Position numbers and translations under genes: made by a program. Shown here piece after piece: positions 32,295-41,936 of a stretch of 64,000 nt of DNA. Below the pieces are notes generated by a model, which did no database searches, was not told the origin of the DNA, and was given only the letters and a program-made list of their open reading frames with translations. The DNA is from CAIVAT01 sp037128705. Lineage in GTDB: Bacteria; Bacteroidota; Bacteroidia; Bacteroidales; FEN-979. How positions within the stretch are numbered: the first letter of the stretch is position 1; every line of letters starts with the position of its first letter. Location of the stretch: positions 1 through 64,000 of the forward strand of contig JBAXVX010000022.1 of the NCBI GenBank assembly GCA_037128705.1, given 5' to 3'.

Positions 32295-33815
32295 TTAATT
32301 TACAAATCTGAACAGCTTGCTCCAACGGATTTTTCCATCAAAGATCGATTTATTCGGATCCAGGGAAAGCCAGACGAAAACTGCTTTTCCAACAATATGA
32401 TCCTGGGGAACAAATCCCCAGTAGCGCGAATCCATTGAGTTGTGCCTGTTATCTCCCATCATCCAGTAATAATCCATTTTGAAGGTATATTCTTTGGCTT
32501 CCTTTCCATTGATGAATATTTTTCCGTCTTTTATCAAAAGCTTATTCCCTTCAAATACTTCGATAATCCTTTTATAAAAACAAAGGTTACTCATGGTGAT
32601 GGGAATGGTGACCCCTGCCTTGGGGACCCAGATGGGCCCGAAATTGTCCACATTCCAATGGTAGGTTGAATCAAAAGGGAAAAGATTCGGATCCCAGTAA
32701 TCACTTGAAATAATCATGGGTTCAATGGAAACCACATTGCTGTATTGTCTCAGTTTTTCAATTGCCTGATCAGACAGGGTAAGTTCATAGGTCCCATTGT
32801 TATCGGTGGAGATGGTCTCGGTAATGTCGAGTTTTTCAAAATTTTTCTGGTTTATCGGATCTCCATTGGTTTTTACGAGGTATTTGAACTGCCTCTTACC
32901 GGGATTTTGTTCCGGTTTGCCATTGATGTATACAACGCGGTTAACAATCCTGACCGTGTCGCCCCCTGTGCCAATGCAACGTTTGATGAAGTTCTCGCGT
33001 TTGTCAACTGGTCGGCCAATGATATCTCCAAAATATTCCTTATTGTTCCACACGGCACTCCGGCCGAATTGCCTTACGAGTTGATAATAACTCATGTTGC
33101 TTTGGAATTTTGTTGAGAGGGTGTCTCCATCCGGGTAATTGAATACGACGACATCCATGCTTTTTACTTTTGCCATTCCCGGGAAACGGTAATAGGGTAA
33201 TTTGATCCACTCGAGATATGATTTCGTGGTTTCGGTCAGCGGAAGGGTGTGATGCACAAATGGAAATGCGATCGGGGTATTCGGCACTTTCGGTCCGTAG
33301 CTTAACTTGCTTACAAACAGATAATCACCCACCAGCAACGTCTTTTCCATAGAGGAGGTAGGAATGGTGTAGGCTTCGATGAGGAATATGCGGATGATGC
33401 TCGCGGCAATCACGGCAAAAATAATGGCATCGATCCATTCGCGGGTGGCTGATTTATGAACAGGTGGCTGTTTTGACGGGTCGGAATATTGCTCCTTTGG
33501 TGTAAAAGCCAGATAGGGGAGGTAAAAAAAAGGAAATAGAACCCCCAGGGCCTGGTCCAGTAATCCATGCTTTTTGAAACATTTCAGTATTTCAACAATC
33601 ATCAGGAGGATAACAAACACATTGATAAAAGGAACCAGCAGGAAAATGTACCACCACAACGGTTTTTTAATGATCTGAAGCCAGATATAAAAGTTATAGA
33701 ACGGGACCAGGGTTTTCCATCCTTTTTCTCCCGCTTTTTCAAATATGCCCCACAACCCAACCAAAGAGAGGACGAAAAACAGCAGGGTGATAATTAAATA
33801 AAGATTCATAGTCAT
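32295..33815 (-). CDS. lepB: Signal peptidase I
   Basis: Removes signal peptides at the cytoplasmic membrane. This is the long Bacteroidota form (506 residues). Three N-terminal membrane segments lie in residues 1-100, and a fourth near 130 precedes the catalytic Ser in YTIPTSSMEKTLLVGDYLF. The catalytic Lys is in KRCIGTGGDTV, and the late boxes are MMGDNRHNSMDSR. The insert between catalytic regions is larger than in proteobacterial LepB. It follows dapB in the conserved order parA-parB-DUF5683-dapB-lepB. Confidence 0.95.
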   Translation of the reverse strand: MTMNLYLIITLLFFVLSLVGLWGIFEKAGEKGWKTLVPFYNFYIWLQIIKKPLWWYIFLLVPFINVFVILLMIVEILKCFKKHGLLDQALGVLFPFFYLPYLAFTPKEQYSDPSKQPPVHKSATREWIDAIIFAVIAASIIRIFLIEAYTIPTSSMEKTLLVGDYLFVSKLSYGPKVPNTPIAFPFVHHTLPLTETTKSYLEWIKLPYYRFPGMAKVKSMDVVVFNYPDGDTLSTKFQSNMSYYQLVRQFGRSAVWNNKEYFGDIIGRPVDKRENFIKRCIGTGGDTVRIVNRVVYINGKPEQNPGKRQFKYLVKTNGDPINQKNFEKLDITETISTDNNGTYELTLSDQAIEKLRQYSNVVSIEPMIISSDYWDPNLFPFDSTYHWNVDNFGPIWVPKAGVTIPITMSNLCFYKRIIEVFEGNKLLIKDGKIFINGKEAKEYTFKMDYYWMMGDNRHNSMDSRYWGFVPQDHIVGKAVFVWLSLDPNKSIFDGKIRWSKLFRFVN

Positions 33816-33853
33816 CTGATATTTCTATTATTAACGTAAAAACAAGCTTTTTC

Positions 33854-34591
33854 TTATCCTTCCTTTGATAATATTTGCGATTCCAGCAGATTCTTCATGT
33901 CAAAAAAACCTTTTTTCCCGCCCAGCCATTCAGCAGCCATTATGGCCCCCATGGCAAAACCCCTCCGGCTTTTGGCGGTATGAATGATTTCAATATTATC
34001 CTCTTCCGACTCGTACCTCACGACATGGGTGCCCGGAACGTTGTCGGTACGGTATGATTTTATACCCAACTCTTCAGGATTTTCAACGGTTTCATGCACC
34101 CATTTTTCCTTGCGTTCGCTGTGCCGGATAATATCGTTGGCTAGCACGATGGCCGTTCCGCTTGGCGAATCCTGTTTGTGAATATGGTGCGTCTCTTCGA
34201 TGGAGATGGCATAATTTTCCCATTTCGACATCAGTTCGGCCAGATAGCGGTTCAGGTCAAAAAAAAGGTTGACCCCAATGCTGTAGTTGGGAGAAAAGAA
34301 GAGACTTTGTTCCCTTTCGTGGCAGTCGTGACGAATCTGGTCCAGGTCGTCAAGCCACCCGGTTGTTCCCACAACAATGGGGACATTGGCATCAAAACAA
34401 TGATAAATATTCTCGACAATGCTGACCGGCGTAGAAAAATCAATGGCAACTTCGGCCTCAGAAAGACGATCTCCGTCATTCTCCCAGTCTTCAAGATTAT
34501 TCAGTGTCAACACAATATCGTGTCCGCGTTTCAGTGCCAGTTTTTCAATTTCCTGGCCCATTTTTCCATATCCCAGTAAGGCAATTTTCAT
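33854..34591 (-). CDS. dapB: 4-hydroxy-tetrahydrodipicolinate reductase
   Basis: DapB of the lysine/diaminopimelate pathway, NAD(P)H dependent. The dinucleotide motif is ALLGYGKMGQEIE, and the active site is ETHHIHKQDSPSGTA. The middle has VGTTGW. The 245 residues are slightly shorter than in E. coli, as is normal in Bacteroidota. It lies 17 bases after the DUF5683 gene and 38 bases before lepB. Confidence 0.95.
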   Translation of the reverse strand: MKIALLGYGKMGQEIEKLALKRGHDIVLTLNNLEDWENDGDRLSEAEVAIDFSTPVSIVENIYHCFDANVPIVVGTTGWLDDLDQIRHDCHEREQSLFFSPNYSIGVNLFFDLNRYLAELMSKWENYAISIEETHHIHKQDSPSGTAIVLANDIIRHSERKEKWVHETVENPEELGIKSYRTDNVPGTHVVRYESEEDNIEIIHTAKSRRGFAMGAIMAAEWLGGKKGFFDMKNLLESQILSKEG

Positions 34592-34608
34592 ATGATCATG
34601 TTAGTTCA

Positions 34609-35184
34609 TTAAAATTTCACGCTGATTCTCAGTCCTGCCGCAGGTTTGTAGCTGATCCCGGTCGGAAGCAAGGATGGTTCAACTTTCATGGTCAGATTAT
34701 CAGTAATGTTAAAAGTGTACAGATGCGCGTCAACAGTAGCATCTAAAATGTTGACTGCGTACCATAACACTGTGATCAGGATGCTGATTTCAAGATTGCG
34801 ACGATAATATTCCCGGGCGCTTAATAAGTCATCCTTGTTGGGATATTTGTTAACGAGATAGCTGTAGTTACCATTCGTATTGCCATTGGATGCTTCGATA
34901 TAGGCACATTTGAAATTCAGATATTCATCGGTATTGGTGTAAATAAAGTAAGACATCAATCCAAATCCGGCATAGATCACCGGAATTTTCCAGAACTTTT
35001 TATTATACCCTTGTCCCAATCCCGGAAGGCATGCCGACATGATGGTTGCTTTTGTGGGAGAGTGCTCCTTTTCACGGATAGAATCGGGTAACTCCACGAA
35101 TGTGGTGTCGGATTGCGAAAAGGCATTTATGGCCGGGCAAAGAAGCAAAAGGATCAATATAAAAGAGGCAAAATGTTGCTTCAT
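34609..35184 (-). CDS. DUF5683 membrane protein
   Basis: A 191-residue protein with a signal peptide (MKQHFASFILILLLLCPAINAFSQ), a Gly/Pro patch KATIMSACLPGLGQGYNKKFWKIPVIYAGFGLM containing the first membrane segment, and a second hydrophobic segment (ISILITVLWYAVNILDATVDAHL). These are hallmarks of DUF5683, of unknown function, found next to parB and dapB in Bacteroidota. Its start is adjacent to the parB stop. Confidence 0.85.
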   Translation of the reverse strand: MKQHFASFILILLLLCPAINAFSQSDTTFVELPDSIREKEHSPTKATIMSACLPGLGQGYNKKFWKIPVIYAGFGLMSYFIYTNTDEYLNFKCAYIEASNGNTNGNYSYLVNKYPNKDDLLSAREYYRRNLEISILITVLWYAVNILDATVDAHLYTFNITDNLTMKVEPSLLPTGISYKPAAGLRISVKF

Positions 35185-36081
35185 TTAGGAATCAAGTTTG
35201 GAAATGATCCTGTCAAACTCCTCATCTGATTTAAATGTGATTTTTATCGTACCGGCGCCTTTTTTATTTACCTGCATTTCAACTTTTGACTGGAGTTTCT
35301 GGTGAAGGAGTGTTCTGGCTTTTTCAAACTTTCCAGGCAACAGGGCAGCTGGCGCGAATGAAGGAATATCTTTGCCTTTGCCAATTTTACGGACCATCTC
35401 CTCCACTTCGCGAACAGATAATTTTCGTTCGAGGATTTTTTTAAGGATCACCAACTGCGTTTTTTCATCCTCCACATTGATAATTGTCCGGGCATGGCCC
35501 ATTGAAATCAGGTTATCCCTGACGGCAACCTGGATTTCGTTGGGAAGTTTGAGCAGCCGTATATAATTCGAAATGGTCGACCTGTCTTTACCCACCTTCT
35601 GGCTCAGATCTTCCTGCCTGATCCGGCATTCCTCCAAAAGTCTTTTAAAGCTGATGGCTATTTCCAGGGGATTAAGATCCTCGCGCTGGATGTTTTCGAC
35701 CAGCGCCATTTCAAGCATCTGCTCATCGTTGGCAATGCGGACATAGGCCGGTATTTCGGTAAGTCCGATGAGTGATGCAGCTTTCATGCGCCGTTCTCCT
35801 GCAATCAGCTGGTATTTTTCATACCCGATCTTCCGGAGGGTAAGCGGCTGAATGATGCCATGCTCCCTGATGGAGGAGGCAAGTTCCCGAAGTTCCTGCT
35901 CATTGAAGTGCACGCGGGGCTGAAAAGGGTTTGGGTTGATCCGTTCTATCTGAACCATGGCCACACTCCCCGACATATAGGCTCCTGAAATTTCCTTGTG
36001 AGAATTTTCATTCCCGGAATTTTCAAGCAGGGCGCTCAGGCCTCTTCCCAGGGCCTTCTTTTTTCCGTGGATATCAGACAT
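35185..36081 (-). CDS. parB: Chromosome partitioning protein ParB
   Basis: ParB/Spo0J CTPase and DNA clamp of 298 residues for origin segregation. The N-terminus GRGLSALL binds ParA. The ParB box reads NPFQPRVHFNEQELRELASSIREHGIIQPL and GERRMKAASLIGL (CTP-binding GERR). The helix-turn-helix is LSQKVGKDRSTISNYIRLLKLP. The C-terminal dimerisation domain ends the protein. It overlaps the end of parA by 8 bases. I found no parS-like 16-mer near it. Confidence 0.96.
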   Translation of the reverse strand: MSDIHGKKKALGRGLSALLENSGNENSHKEISGAYMSGSVAMVQIERINPNPFQPRVHFNEQELRELASSIREHGIIQPLTLRKIGYEKYQLIAGERRMKAASLIGLTEIPAYVRIANDEQMLEMALVENIQREDLNPLEIAISFKRLLEECRIRQEDLSQKVGKDRSTISNYIRLLKLPNEIQVAVRDNLISMGHARTIINVEDEKTQLVILKKILERKLSVREVEEMVRKIGKGKDIPSFAPAALLPGKFEKARTLLHQKLQSKVEMQVNKKGAGTIKITFKSDEEFDRIISKLDS

Positions 36082-36877
36082 TGATCTCTTTTTCAGCGTT
36101 TGTTAATCTGGTAAGTTCATTTTTTTGGAGGATCTCCCTTGCCAGGTTCAGATAGTTGATGGACCCGGAGCTGTTGATATCGTGCATCATGATGGTCAGT
36201 CCGAAACTTGGTGCTTCACCCAGCTTGGTATTTCGGTTGATGATCGTTCGGAAAACCATCTGCTGAAAGTGGGTCTTTACCTCTTCAACGACCTGTTTTG
36301 CCAGGCTCAGTCGGTTATCATACATCGTCAGAAGGATTCCTTCAATGTCGAGTGCGGGATTCAGCCGTGTCTGGACAATTTTTATCGTATTTAATAATTT
36401 ACCAAGCCCTTCGAGCGCAAAATATTCACACTGAACGGGAATGATCACAGAATCGGCGGCAGTGAGGGAGTTTACCGTAATGAGGCCAAGAGACGGGGAG
36501 CAATCGATGATAATGAAATCATATTCATCCCTGATCCTGGCAATCACCTTCCGCATCATTTTTTCGCGGTTGGGAAGATTGATCATCTCGATTTCAGCAC
36601 CCACGAGATCAATATGGGCGGGCAACAGATCAAGGAAAGGGGTGGATGTGTTGAGGATGATGTTTTTCGGCTCCACATCATCGATGATGCATTCATAGAT
36701 GCTGGTTTTGATGTTGCGCGGATCAAATCCCACGCCCGATGTGGCATTGGCCTGCGGATCGGCATCAATGATCAGGGTTTTATGCTCCAACACAGCTAAC
36801 CCGGCAGCCAGGTTGATGGCTGTGGTCGTTTTTCCTACGCCTCCCTTTTGATTGGCAATCGCAATTACTTTACCCAT
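36074..36877 (-). CDS. parA: Chromosome partitioning ATPase ParA/Soj
   Basis: ParA-type ATPase of 267 residues. It has the deviant Walker A motif KGGVGKTT at residues 11-18, IIDADPQANAT, and Walker B FIIIDCSPSLGLIT. It drives segregation together with ParB. First gene of the parA-parB-DUF5683-dapB-lepB series, with a -7 element TAATTTTG upstream. Confidence 0.96.
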   Translation of the reverse strand: MGKVIAIANQKGGVGKTTTAINLAAGLAVLEHKTLIIDADPQANATSGVGFDPRNIKTSIYECIIDDVEPKNIILNTSTPFLDLLPAHIDLVGAEIEMINLPNREKMMRKVIARIRDEYDFIIIDCSPSLGLITVNSLTAADSVIIPVQCEYFALEGLGKLLNTIKIVQTRLNPALDIEGILLTMYDNRLSLAKQVVEEVKTHFQQMVFRTIINRNTKLGEAPSFGLTIMMHDINSSGSINYLNLAREILQKNELTRLTNAEKEINV

Positions 36878-36898
36878 GCGGTATTTTAAACAAGGTTA

Positions 36899-36906
36899 CA
36901 AAATTA
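36899..36906 (-). promoter_or_regulatory. -7 promoter element of parA
   Basis: Minus-strand TAATTTTG matches TAnnTTTG, 22 bases before the parA ATG. Confidence 0.45.
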
Positions 36907-37002
36907 CATCGAAATAGCAACACCTGGCACAATGTTGAAAAGTTTTCACAACAAACAAACCATCCTGGCGGACAGTCTGCAACCCATTTAACCCCGGAAG
37001 TT

Positions 37003-37383
37003 TTAGTGACGGTCGGAATCAGAAGAGAGATCTTCAAATTCGATTGTACGATGTGTTATTTTCTGATCCTCTGATTGTTCAGACAGGACTTCCGAATCAA
37101 CTTCAGGTCGTTCAGGGGCTTTGCCGGTACGAATGAATTCAACCACGTCGCTCAGTCCAAGTGAAAATTTATCGAAATCCTCTTTATATAGGAAAAGTTT
37201 ATGCTTCTCGTAAAAAAACTTACCCTGTTCATTATTGAAACGTCTTTTACTTTCAGTGATGGTAATATAATACTCCTCTCCGACAGTAGCTTTTACATCA
37301 AAAAAATAGGTTCGTTTGCCAGCACGAACAGCACGTGAAAAGATTTCTCCCCGTTCCCTTTCTTTATTTTCAATTTCTTCCAT
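37003..37383 (-). CDS. PUR-family DNA/RNA-binding protein (DUF3276)
   Basis: Small nucleic-acid-binding protein of 126 residues. The core RAGKRTYFFDVKATVGEEYYITITESKRR and FEKHKLFLYKEDF-like segment form the PUR repeat related to eukaryotic Pur-alpha, known as DUF3276 in Bacteroidota and spirochaetes. The C-terminal 35 residues are acidic and probably disordered. Divergent from nusB. Confidence 0.87.
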   Translation of the reverse strand: MEEIENKERERGEIFSRAVRAGKRTYFFDVKATVGEEYYITITESKRRFNNEQGKFFYEKHKLFLYKEDFDKFSLGLSDVVEFIRTGKAPERPEVDSEVLSEQSEDQKITHRTIEFEDLSSDSDRH

Positions 37384-37481
37384 TCTGTAGTCTGGTTTAG
37401 ATTAGTTGTTCGACATCGTTCAAATCAATGAACGCAAAAATAAAAAAATTATTGAATACAAAATTTTATTTCTTAATTCCG

Positions 37482-37489
37482 TAGATTTG
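37482..37489 (+). promoter_or_regulatory. -7 promoter element of nusB
   Basis: TAGATTTG matches TAnnTTTG, 47 bases before the ATG at 37537. Confidence 0.45.
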
Positions 37490-37536
37490 CACCCGCATTA
37501 AGGAATCCTAATTTAGTTCTTTTTCATAAATTGATT

Positions 37537-38499
37537 ATGCTGGGCAGAAGACATTATCGCATCAAAGTACTTCAGGCGTTATATGCCTATTTTCAGGGAG
37601 GGGAGTCACGCATAGAAGTTGCTGAAAAAAATCTTCTAAACAGTCTCGACAAGGTTTACGAGTTATATTACCTTCAACTATCCTTTCTTTTAGAGGTCAT
37701 CCACTTTTACCGCTTCAGGATGGAAGAGTCGAAGACCAAATTTTATCCTACTCCCGAAGAGGTCAATCCAAGTTATAAGTTATCCGAAAACCGGCTGATC
37801 CTCCAGTTGCAGCAAAATGTCGACCTGGAAGCGCAGATAGCTAAATATAAAATTTCGTGGACGGAGGAGCAGGAGATGGTTCGGAAGGTGTATCAGAAAC
37901 TGAAGGCCAGCAAGGATCTTTCCGATTACCTCCATTCAGGGGAGAATTCCTACAGGGAGGATCAGGATTTCGTTGAAAAGCTGTTCCGGAAGTTTGTTGC
38001 CAAATCCGGCGACCTGCAGTCTTATTTCGAAGAACGCAGCATATACTGGTATGATGATTTTGATGTTGCGGCCGTTTTTGTTTTGAAATCGATCAAGCTG
38101 ATGTCCGAAGCATTCGGCGAAAAAGAGTCGCTGACTTTGCTGTTCAGCAAGGATCAGGAGGATGACCCTGCTGAAGACCGGAAATTCATTCTGGACCTTT
38201 TTCGCAAGACCATCATGGATACTGAGAAATCGGATAAGCTGATTGACGACCGCACCCGAAACTGGGAGTTGGACCGCATTGCCCTTACCGATATTCTGCT
38301 CATCAAAATGGCTTTGACCGAATTTACCACATTTTCGCAGATCCCGGTAAAGGTCACCATGAATGAATACATCGAAATTTCCAAGCAGTTCAGTTCCCAG
38401 AAAAGCAAACTTTTTATCAATGGAATCCTTGATAAGCTTGTTTCTGATCTGACAACTGACAAGAAGATCCGCAAATCGGGCCGGGGATTGATGACTTAA
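37537..38499 (+). CDS. nusB: Transcription antitermination factor NusB (long form)
   Basis: NusB binds boxA RNA with NusE in rRNA antitermination. The protein has 320 residues from the ATG at 37537 (a TTG two codons earlier is less likely). It begins with RRHYRIKVLQALYAY; the C-terminal ~130 residues contain the NusB core (WELDRIALTDILLIKMALTEF, IPVKVTMNEYIEISKQFSSQKSKLFINGILDKL). The ~150-residue insert between these parts is typical of Bacteroidota NusB and about doubles the size seen in E. coli. Confidence 0.93.
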   Translation: MLGRRHYRIKVLQALYAYFQGGESRIEVAEKNLLNSLDKVYELYYLQLSFLLEVIHFYRFRMEESKTKFYPTPEEVNPSYKLSENRLILQLQQNVDLEAQIAKYKISWTEEQEMVRKVYQKLKASKDLSDYLHSGENSYREDQDFVEKLFRKFVAKSGDLQSYFEERSIYWYDDFDVAAVFVLKSIKLMSEAFGEKESLTLLFSKDQEDDPAEDRKFILDLFRKTIMDTEKSDKLIDDRTRNWELDRIALTDILLIKMALTEFTTFSQIPVKVTMNEYIEISKQFSSQKSKLFINGILDKLVSDLTTDKKIRKSGRGLMT

Positions 38500-38564
38500 T
38501 TGAATAGCGGGAAAATATTTTATTCAGATTAACGTTAATAACAGCATAAACCAACAATCATATC

Positions 38565-39629
38565 GTGCACAATATACTTACCAGAAGTTTTCTGTTTCTT
38601 GTCATTGGTTGTCTTTGGTCGGTTGGAGGCTACGCGCAGATAGGAGGGAATGGAACCTATAAATTCCTGGGTTATTCCAACTCGGCCCGGATTGCCAGCA
38701 TGGGCGGCAGTTTTCTTGCCATAAACGACAATGACATTACCCTTACTCAGGCCAACCCTTCGCTGATCACTCCGGCCATGAACAACAATCTTGCATTGAG
38801 CTATGTGAACAGCACCGGGGGAATCAATTACGGGTTCGCGATGTATTCCCATACCTTCGGCAAGGTGGGCAGTTTTGTCGGGAGCCTGCAGTATTTAAAC
38901 TATGGAAACTTCACGGGTGCCGATGCTTCGGGAAACCTGACCGGTGATTTTTCAGCCTCTGAATATGCCCTGAATATCGGGTGGGGACGCCAGTTATCTC
39001 CCCTGTTTTCTATCGGAGCAAATGGCAAACTGATCTATTCCCAGCTGGATACCTACCGTTCATTTGGCATTGCGGTGGATGTGGCAGGCACCTATACCTC
39101 AAAAGATCAAACCTTCACGGCTTCTTTGATTGGCAGGAATATCGGGACCCAGATTGTTCCCTATATTGCCGGACAATATGAACCGCTTCCATTTGAATTG
39201 CAGATTGGGTTATCCCAGAAACTCAAGCATATTCCACTGCGTTTTTCAGAATTGCTGACCAACCTTCAGCGATGGGATTTAACCTATCTTGACCCAAGCG
39301 ATCCGGCCAACGTACCTGACCCGATCACGGGTGAAGTGAAACAAAAATCAGGCATCGGCAAGTTCGCTGACGGGGTGATGCGTCACATTGTTCTTGGCGC
39401 AGAGGTGACCATCGCCAAGGCCTTTTCAATCAGGATAGGCTATAACTACCAGCGCAGGCAGGAATTGAAACTGACCAGCAAGGCCGGCCTCACAGGCTTC
39501 TCTATTGGCGCTGGTCTCAGGGTGAAGATGTTCAACCTGAGTTACACCAGGGCCGCCTACACTGCAGGAATACCGCGGAACTATATTACAATAGCCGTGA
39601 ATCTCCAGGAATTTTCTAAAAAACAATAA
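38565..39629 (+). CDS. porQ: Type IX secretion system protein PorQ
   Basis: Outer-membrane beta-barrel of 354 residues. The signal peptide ends near GGYAQIG. The N-terminus GTYKFLGYSNSARIASMGGSFLAINDNDITLTQANPSLI is the signature of the PorQ/PorV-like family, and the barrel ends with an aromatic strand. PorQ belongs to the T9SS used by many Bacteroidota to export and anchor proteins. The start is GTG at 38565; the next in-frame alternatives would remove the signal peptide. It is followed closely by ispH. Confidence 0.87.
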   Translation: MHNILTRSFLFLVIGCLWSVGGYAQIGGNGTYKFLGYSNSARIASMGGSFLAINDNDITLTQANPSLITPAMNNNLALSYVNSTGGINYGFAMYSHTFGKVGSFVGSLQYLNYGNFTGADASGNLTGDFSASEYALNIGWGRQLSPLFSIGANGKLIYSQLDTYRSFGIAVDVAGTYTSKDQTFTASLIGRNIGTQIVPYIAGQYEPLPFELQIGLSQKLKHIPLRFSELLTNLQRWDLTYLDPSDPANVPDPITGEVKQKSGIGKFADGVMRHIVLGAEVTIAKAFSIRIGYNYQRRQELKLTSKAGLTGFSIGAGLRVKMFNLSYTRAAYTAGIPRNYITIAVNLQEFSKKQ

Positions 39630-39631
39630 GA

Positions 39632-40510
39632 TTGCAGGTCTCCATCGATCCTCATTCGGGCTTTTGCTTTGGCGTGGTCTATGCCATTGAAGTCGCTGAG
39701 CGTGAACTTCGAAATAATCCTAAACTTTATTGTCTCGGCGACATCGTGCACAATAACATGGAGGTGAACCGGCTGAAACAGCTGGGGCTTATCATCATCA
39801 ACCATGATGATCTTGATAAGCTGCACGATTGTAAAGTCCTGATTCGCGCCCATGGTGAACCCCCTGACACCTATAAGACTGCGCTCCTCAACAACATTGA
39901 ACTGATCGATGCCTCCTGTCCGATCGTGCTGCATTTGCAAAACATGATCCACCAGGGCTTCCTGAAGATGAAGGATAAAAACGGGCAGATCGTGATTTAT
40001 GGTAAGGAGGGGCATGCCGAGGTGAACGGACTGAAGGGGCAAACGAACGGAACTGCCATCGTGATCGGGGATGAAAAGGATTTGTCGAAGATCGATTTCA
40101 GGCGGCCTATCAGGTTTTACAGCCAGACGACCAAAAGTATGGATGGATTTTATAAAATCAAGGATCTGATTCGTGAAAAAATGGAGGAGGTTACTGAGGA
40201 CAGACCCATCGATTTTGACTGGAACGACAGTATCTGCCGACAGGTATCAAATCGTTCGGGGCAGTTACGCTCGTTCGCTGCCAGGTTTGATGTGGTGGTC
40301 TTTGTAAGCGGGAAAAAGAGTTCAAATGGCATGATTCTTTACAAGATATGCAAAGAGGTGAACCAAAACACGCACCTGGTTTCCAGCCCCGATGATCTGA
40401 GACATGACTGGTTCAGGAATGTGGATTCAGTCGGCATCTGCGGTGCAACCTCCACCCCGATGTGGCTCATGGAAGAGATGGGAAGCGAAATTCTGAAAAT
40501 AAACCACTGA
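39632..40510 (+). CDS. ispH: 4-hydroxy-3-methylbut-2-enyl diphosphate reductase
   Basis: Last enzyme of the MEP isoprenoid pathway, a [4Fe-4S] protein. Cluster ligands are Cys12 (GFCFGV), Cys near 94 (DASCPIV) and Cys in NDSICRQVSNRQ-like context near 203. The active-site His-Glu pair is in GKEGHAEV, and the diphosphate-binding motif is SGKKSSN. 292 residues. The start is TTG at 39632, two bases after the porQ stop; no ATG lies near enough to keep the first ligand Cys. It runs into recF with 1 base between. Confidence 0.93.
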   Translation: MQVSIDPHSGFCFGVVYAIEVAERELRNNPKLYCLGDIVHNNMEVNRLKQLGLIIINHDDLDKLHDCKVLIRAHGEPPDTYKTALLNNIELIDASCPIVLHLQNMIHQGFLKMKDKNGQIVIYGKEGHAEVNGLKGQTNGTAIVIGDEKDLSKIDFRRPIRFYSQTTKSMDGFYKIKDLIREKMEEVTEDRPIDFDWNDSICRQVSNRSGQLRSFAARFDVVVFVSGKKSSNGMILYKICKEVNQNTHLVSSPDDLRHDWFRNVDSVGICGATSTPMWLMEEMGSEILKINH

Positions 40511-40511
40511 A

Positions 40512-41612
40512 ATGTACCTGCAGAAACTGATCTTATCCGGGTTTAAAAATTACCTCCAGGCCGAATTCACCTTTTCGGATAAGATCAACTGTTTTGTCGG
40601 CAATAATGGCGTAGGGAAGACCAACCTGCTGGATGCCATTCACTATTTGTCCTTCTGCAAAAGCTTTTTTACAAGTCTCGATACGCAGAATATCCGCCAC
40701 GGTGAAGATTTTTTTGCCATCCATGGTACTTTTTTAAGGGGAGATGATGCGAATGATTTCGTGCAGTGCATACAAAAGCGCAATTACAGAAAACGGTTCC
40801 TGATCAATAAAAAGGAGTACGAACGGCTGGCCGACCATATCGGAAATTTTCCGCTGGTAATGATTTCACCCTACGACCGTGACCTGATCAATGATGGAAG
40901 TGAATTACGGCGGAAATATATTGACAGTGTCATTTCCCAGTTCGACAAGTTTTACCTTGATGACCTCATTCAATACAACAAGGCGCTGTTTCAGCGGAAT
41001 GCATTGCTGAAATCATTTGATGAGCGCAATTATTTTGATGCATCCACGCTCGAAATCTGGGATGAACAGATGATCCGCCTGGGGGAGGAGGTGTTTAAGA
41101 AACGAACTGAGTTTCTCCTGCAGTTTATCCCGCTTTTTCAGCATTATTTCCGGTTCCTGAGCAACGGGTCGGAAATCGTCGATGTGAAATATCTTTCCCA
41201 GTTTAACGGAAGTTCCTACAGGGAACAGTTTAAAGCCGCGCTGCCGAAGGATCGGGCTGCACAATATTGCACGATGGGGGTTCACAAGGATGATCTGGAA
41301 TTGATCCTCGATGGCTTTCCTGTTAAAAAATTCGGGTCGCAGGGACAGCAAAAATCATTTGTCATTGCACTGAAACTGGCCCAGTTTGAATATACAAAAA
41401 AACTGAAGGGTTTTAAGCCCATCCTGCTCCTTGATGACGTATTTGACAAGCTGGATGATCTGCGGGCATCCCAACTCATCAAGCTGGTCAGTGAAAACAG
41501 TTTCGGCCAGGTTTTTATTACCGATACCAGCAGGGCGCGAATTCTCTCCATTTTCGATGCCATGACCATCGATCATCAGATTTTCAGCCTCCCTTTGCCT
41601 CAGGTTCAATGA
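40512..41612 (+). CDS. recF: DNA replication and repair protein RecF
   Basis: SMC-like ATPase of 366 residues that loads RecA at single-strand gaps. Walker A is GNNGVGKTNLLDAI near residue 33; the signature region is KKFGSQGQQKSFVIALKLAQ, and Walker B is PILLLDDVFDKLD. A DciA-like gene follows immediately; recF with a DUF721 gene is a widely conserved pair near replication genes. Confidence 0.95.
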   Translation: MYLQKLILSGFKNYLQAEFTFSDKINCFVGNNGVGKTNLLDAIHYLSFCKSFFTSLDTQNIRHGEDFFAIHGTFLRGDDANDFVQCIQKRNYRKRFLINKKEYERLADHIGNFPLVMISPYDRDLINDGSELRRKYIDSVISQFDKFYLDDLIQYNKALFQRNALLKSFDERNYFDASTLEIWDEQMIRLGEEVFKKRTEFLLQFIPLFQHYFRFLSNGSEIVDVKYLSQFNGSSYREQFKAALPKDRAAQYCTMGVHKDDLELILDGFPVKKFGSQGQQKSFVIALKLAQFEYTKKLKGFKPILLLDDVFDKLDDLRASQLIKLVSENSFGQVFITDTSRARILSIFDAMTIDHQIFSLPLPQVQ

Positions 41613-41643
41613 TTTGTTACCTTTACACAATACTCCTGAAAAA

Positions 41644-41934
41644 GTGAGACGATCAAACGAAAAACCATTGAAGGAAGCCATAGAAGAGTTTCTTGATTCC
41701 TTTCATCTCCGCGATAAACTGAATGAAACCAAGGTGATTCAGTCGTGGGAGAAGGTGGTGGGTGCCATGGTGGCAAAACATACAAGCCAGCTGCATATCC
41801 GCAACAGGGTGCTTTTTGTGAAGGTCCATTCTGCCGCACTCAGGAATGAAATTCTATTCGCCCGGCAAAAAATCATCCAGGCCCTGAATAAAGAGGCAGG
41901 GGGAACCGTGATCGATGAAATCGTGCTGAATTGA
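41644..41934 (+). CDS. DciA-like DUF721 protein
   Basis: A 96-residue protein with the DUF721/DciA fold: RRSNEKPLKEAIEEFLDSF, then VIQSWEKVVGAMVAKHT and LFVKVHSAALRNEILFARQKI. DciA loads the replicative helicase in bacteria lacking DnaC. I chose GTG at 41644 because relatives begin MRRSNExxL; a TTG at 41614 would add ten residues. Convergent with the gene at 41937, with only 2 bases between the stops. Confidence 0.82.
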   Translation: MRRSNEKPLKEAIEEFLDSFHLRDKLNETKVIQSWEKVVGAMVAKHTSQLHIRNRVLFVKVHSAALRNEILFARQKIIQALNKEAGGTVIDEIVLN

Positions 41935-41936
41935 TG

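Noticed and set aside
36933..36953. Palindrome TGTTGAAAAGTTTTCACAACA-like sequence before parA as parS or a Rex site
   Set aside because: It does not match the parS 16-mer, and as a Rex site it has several mismatches.
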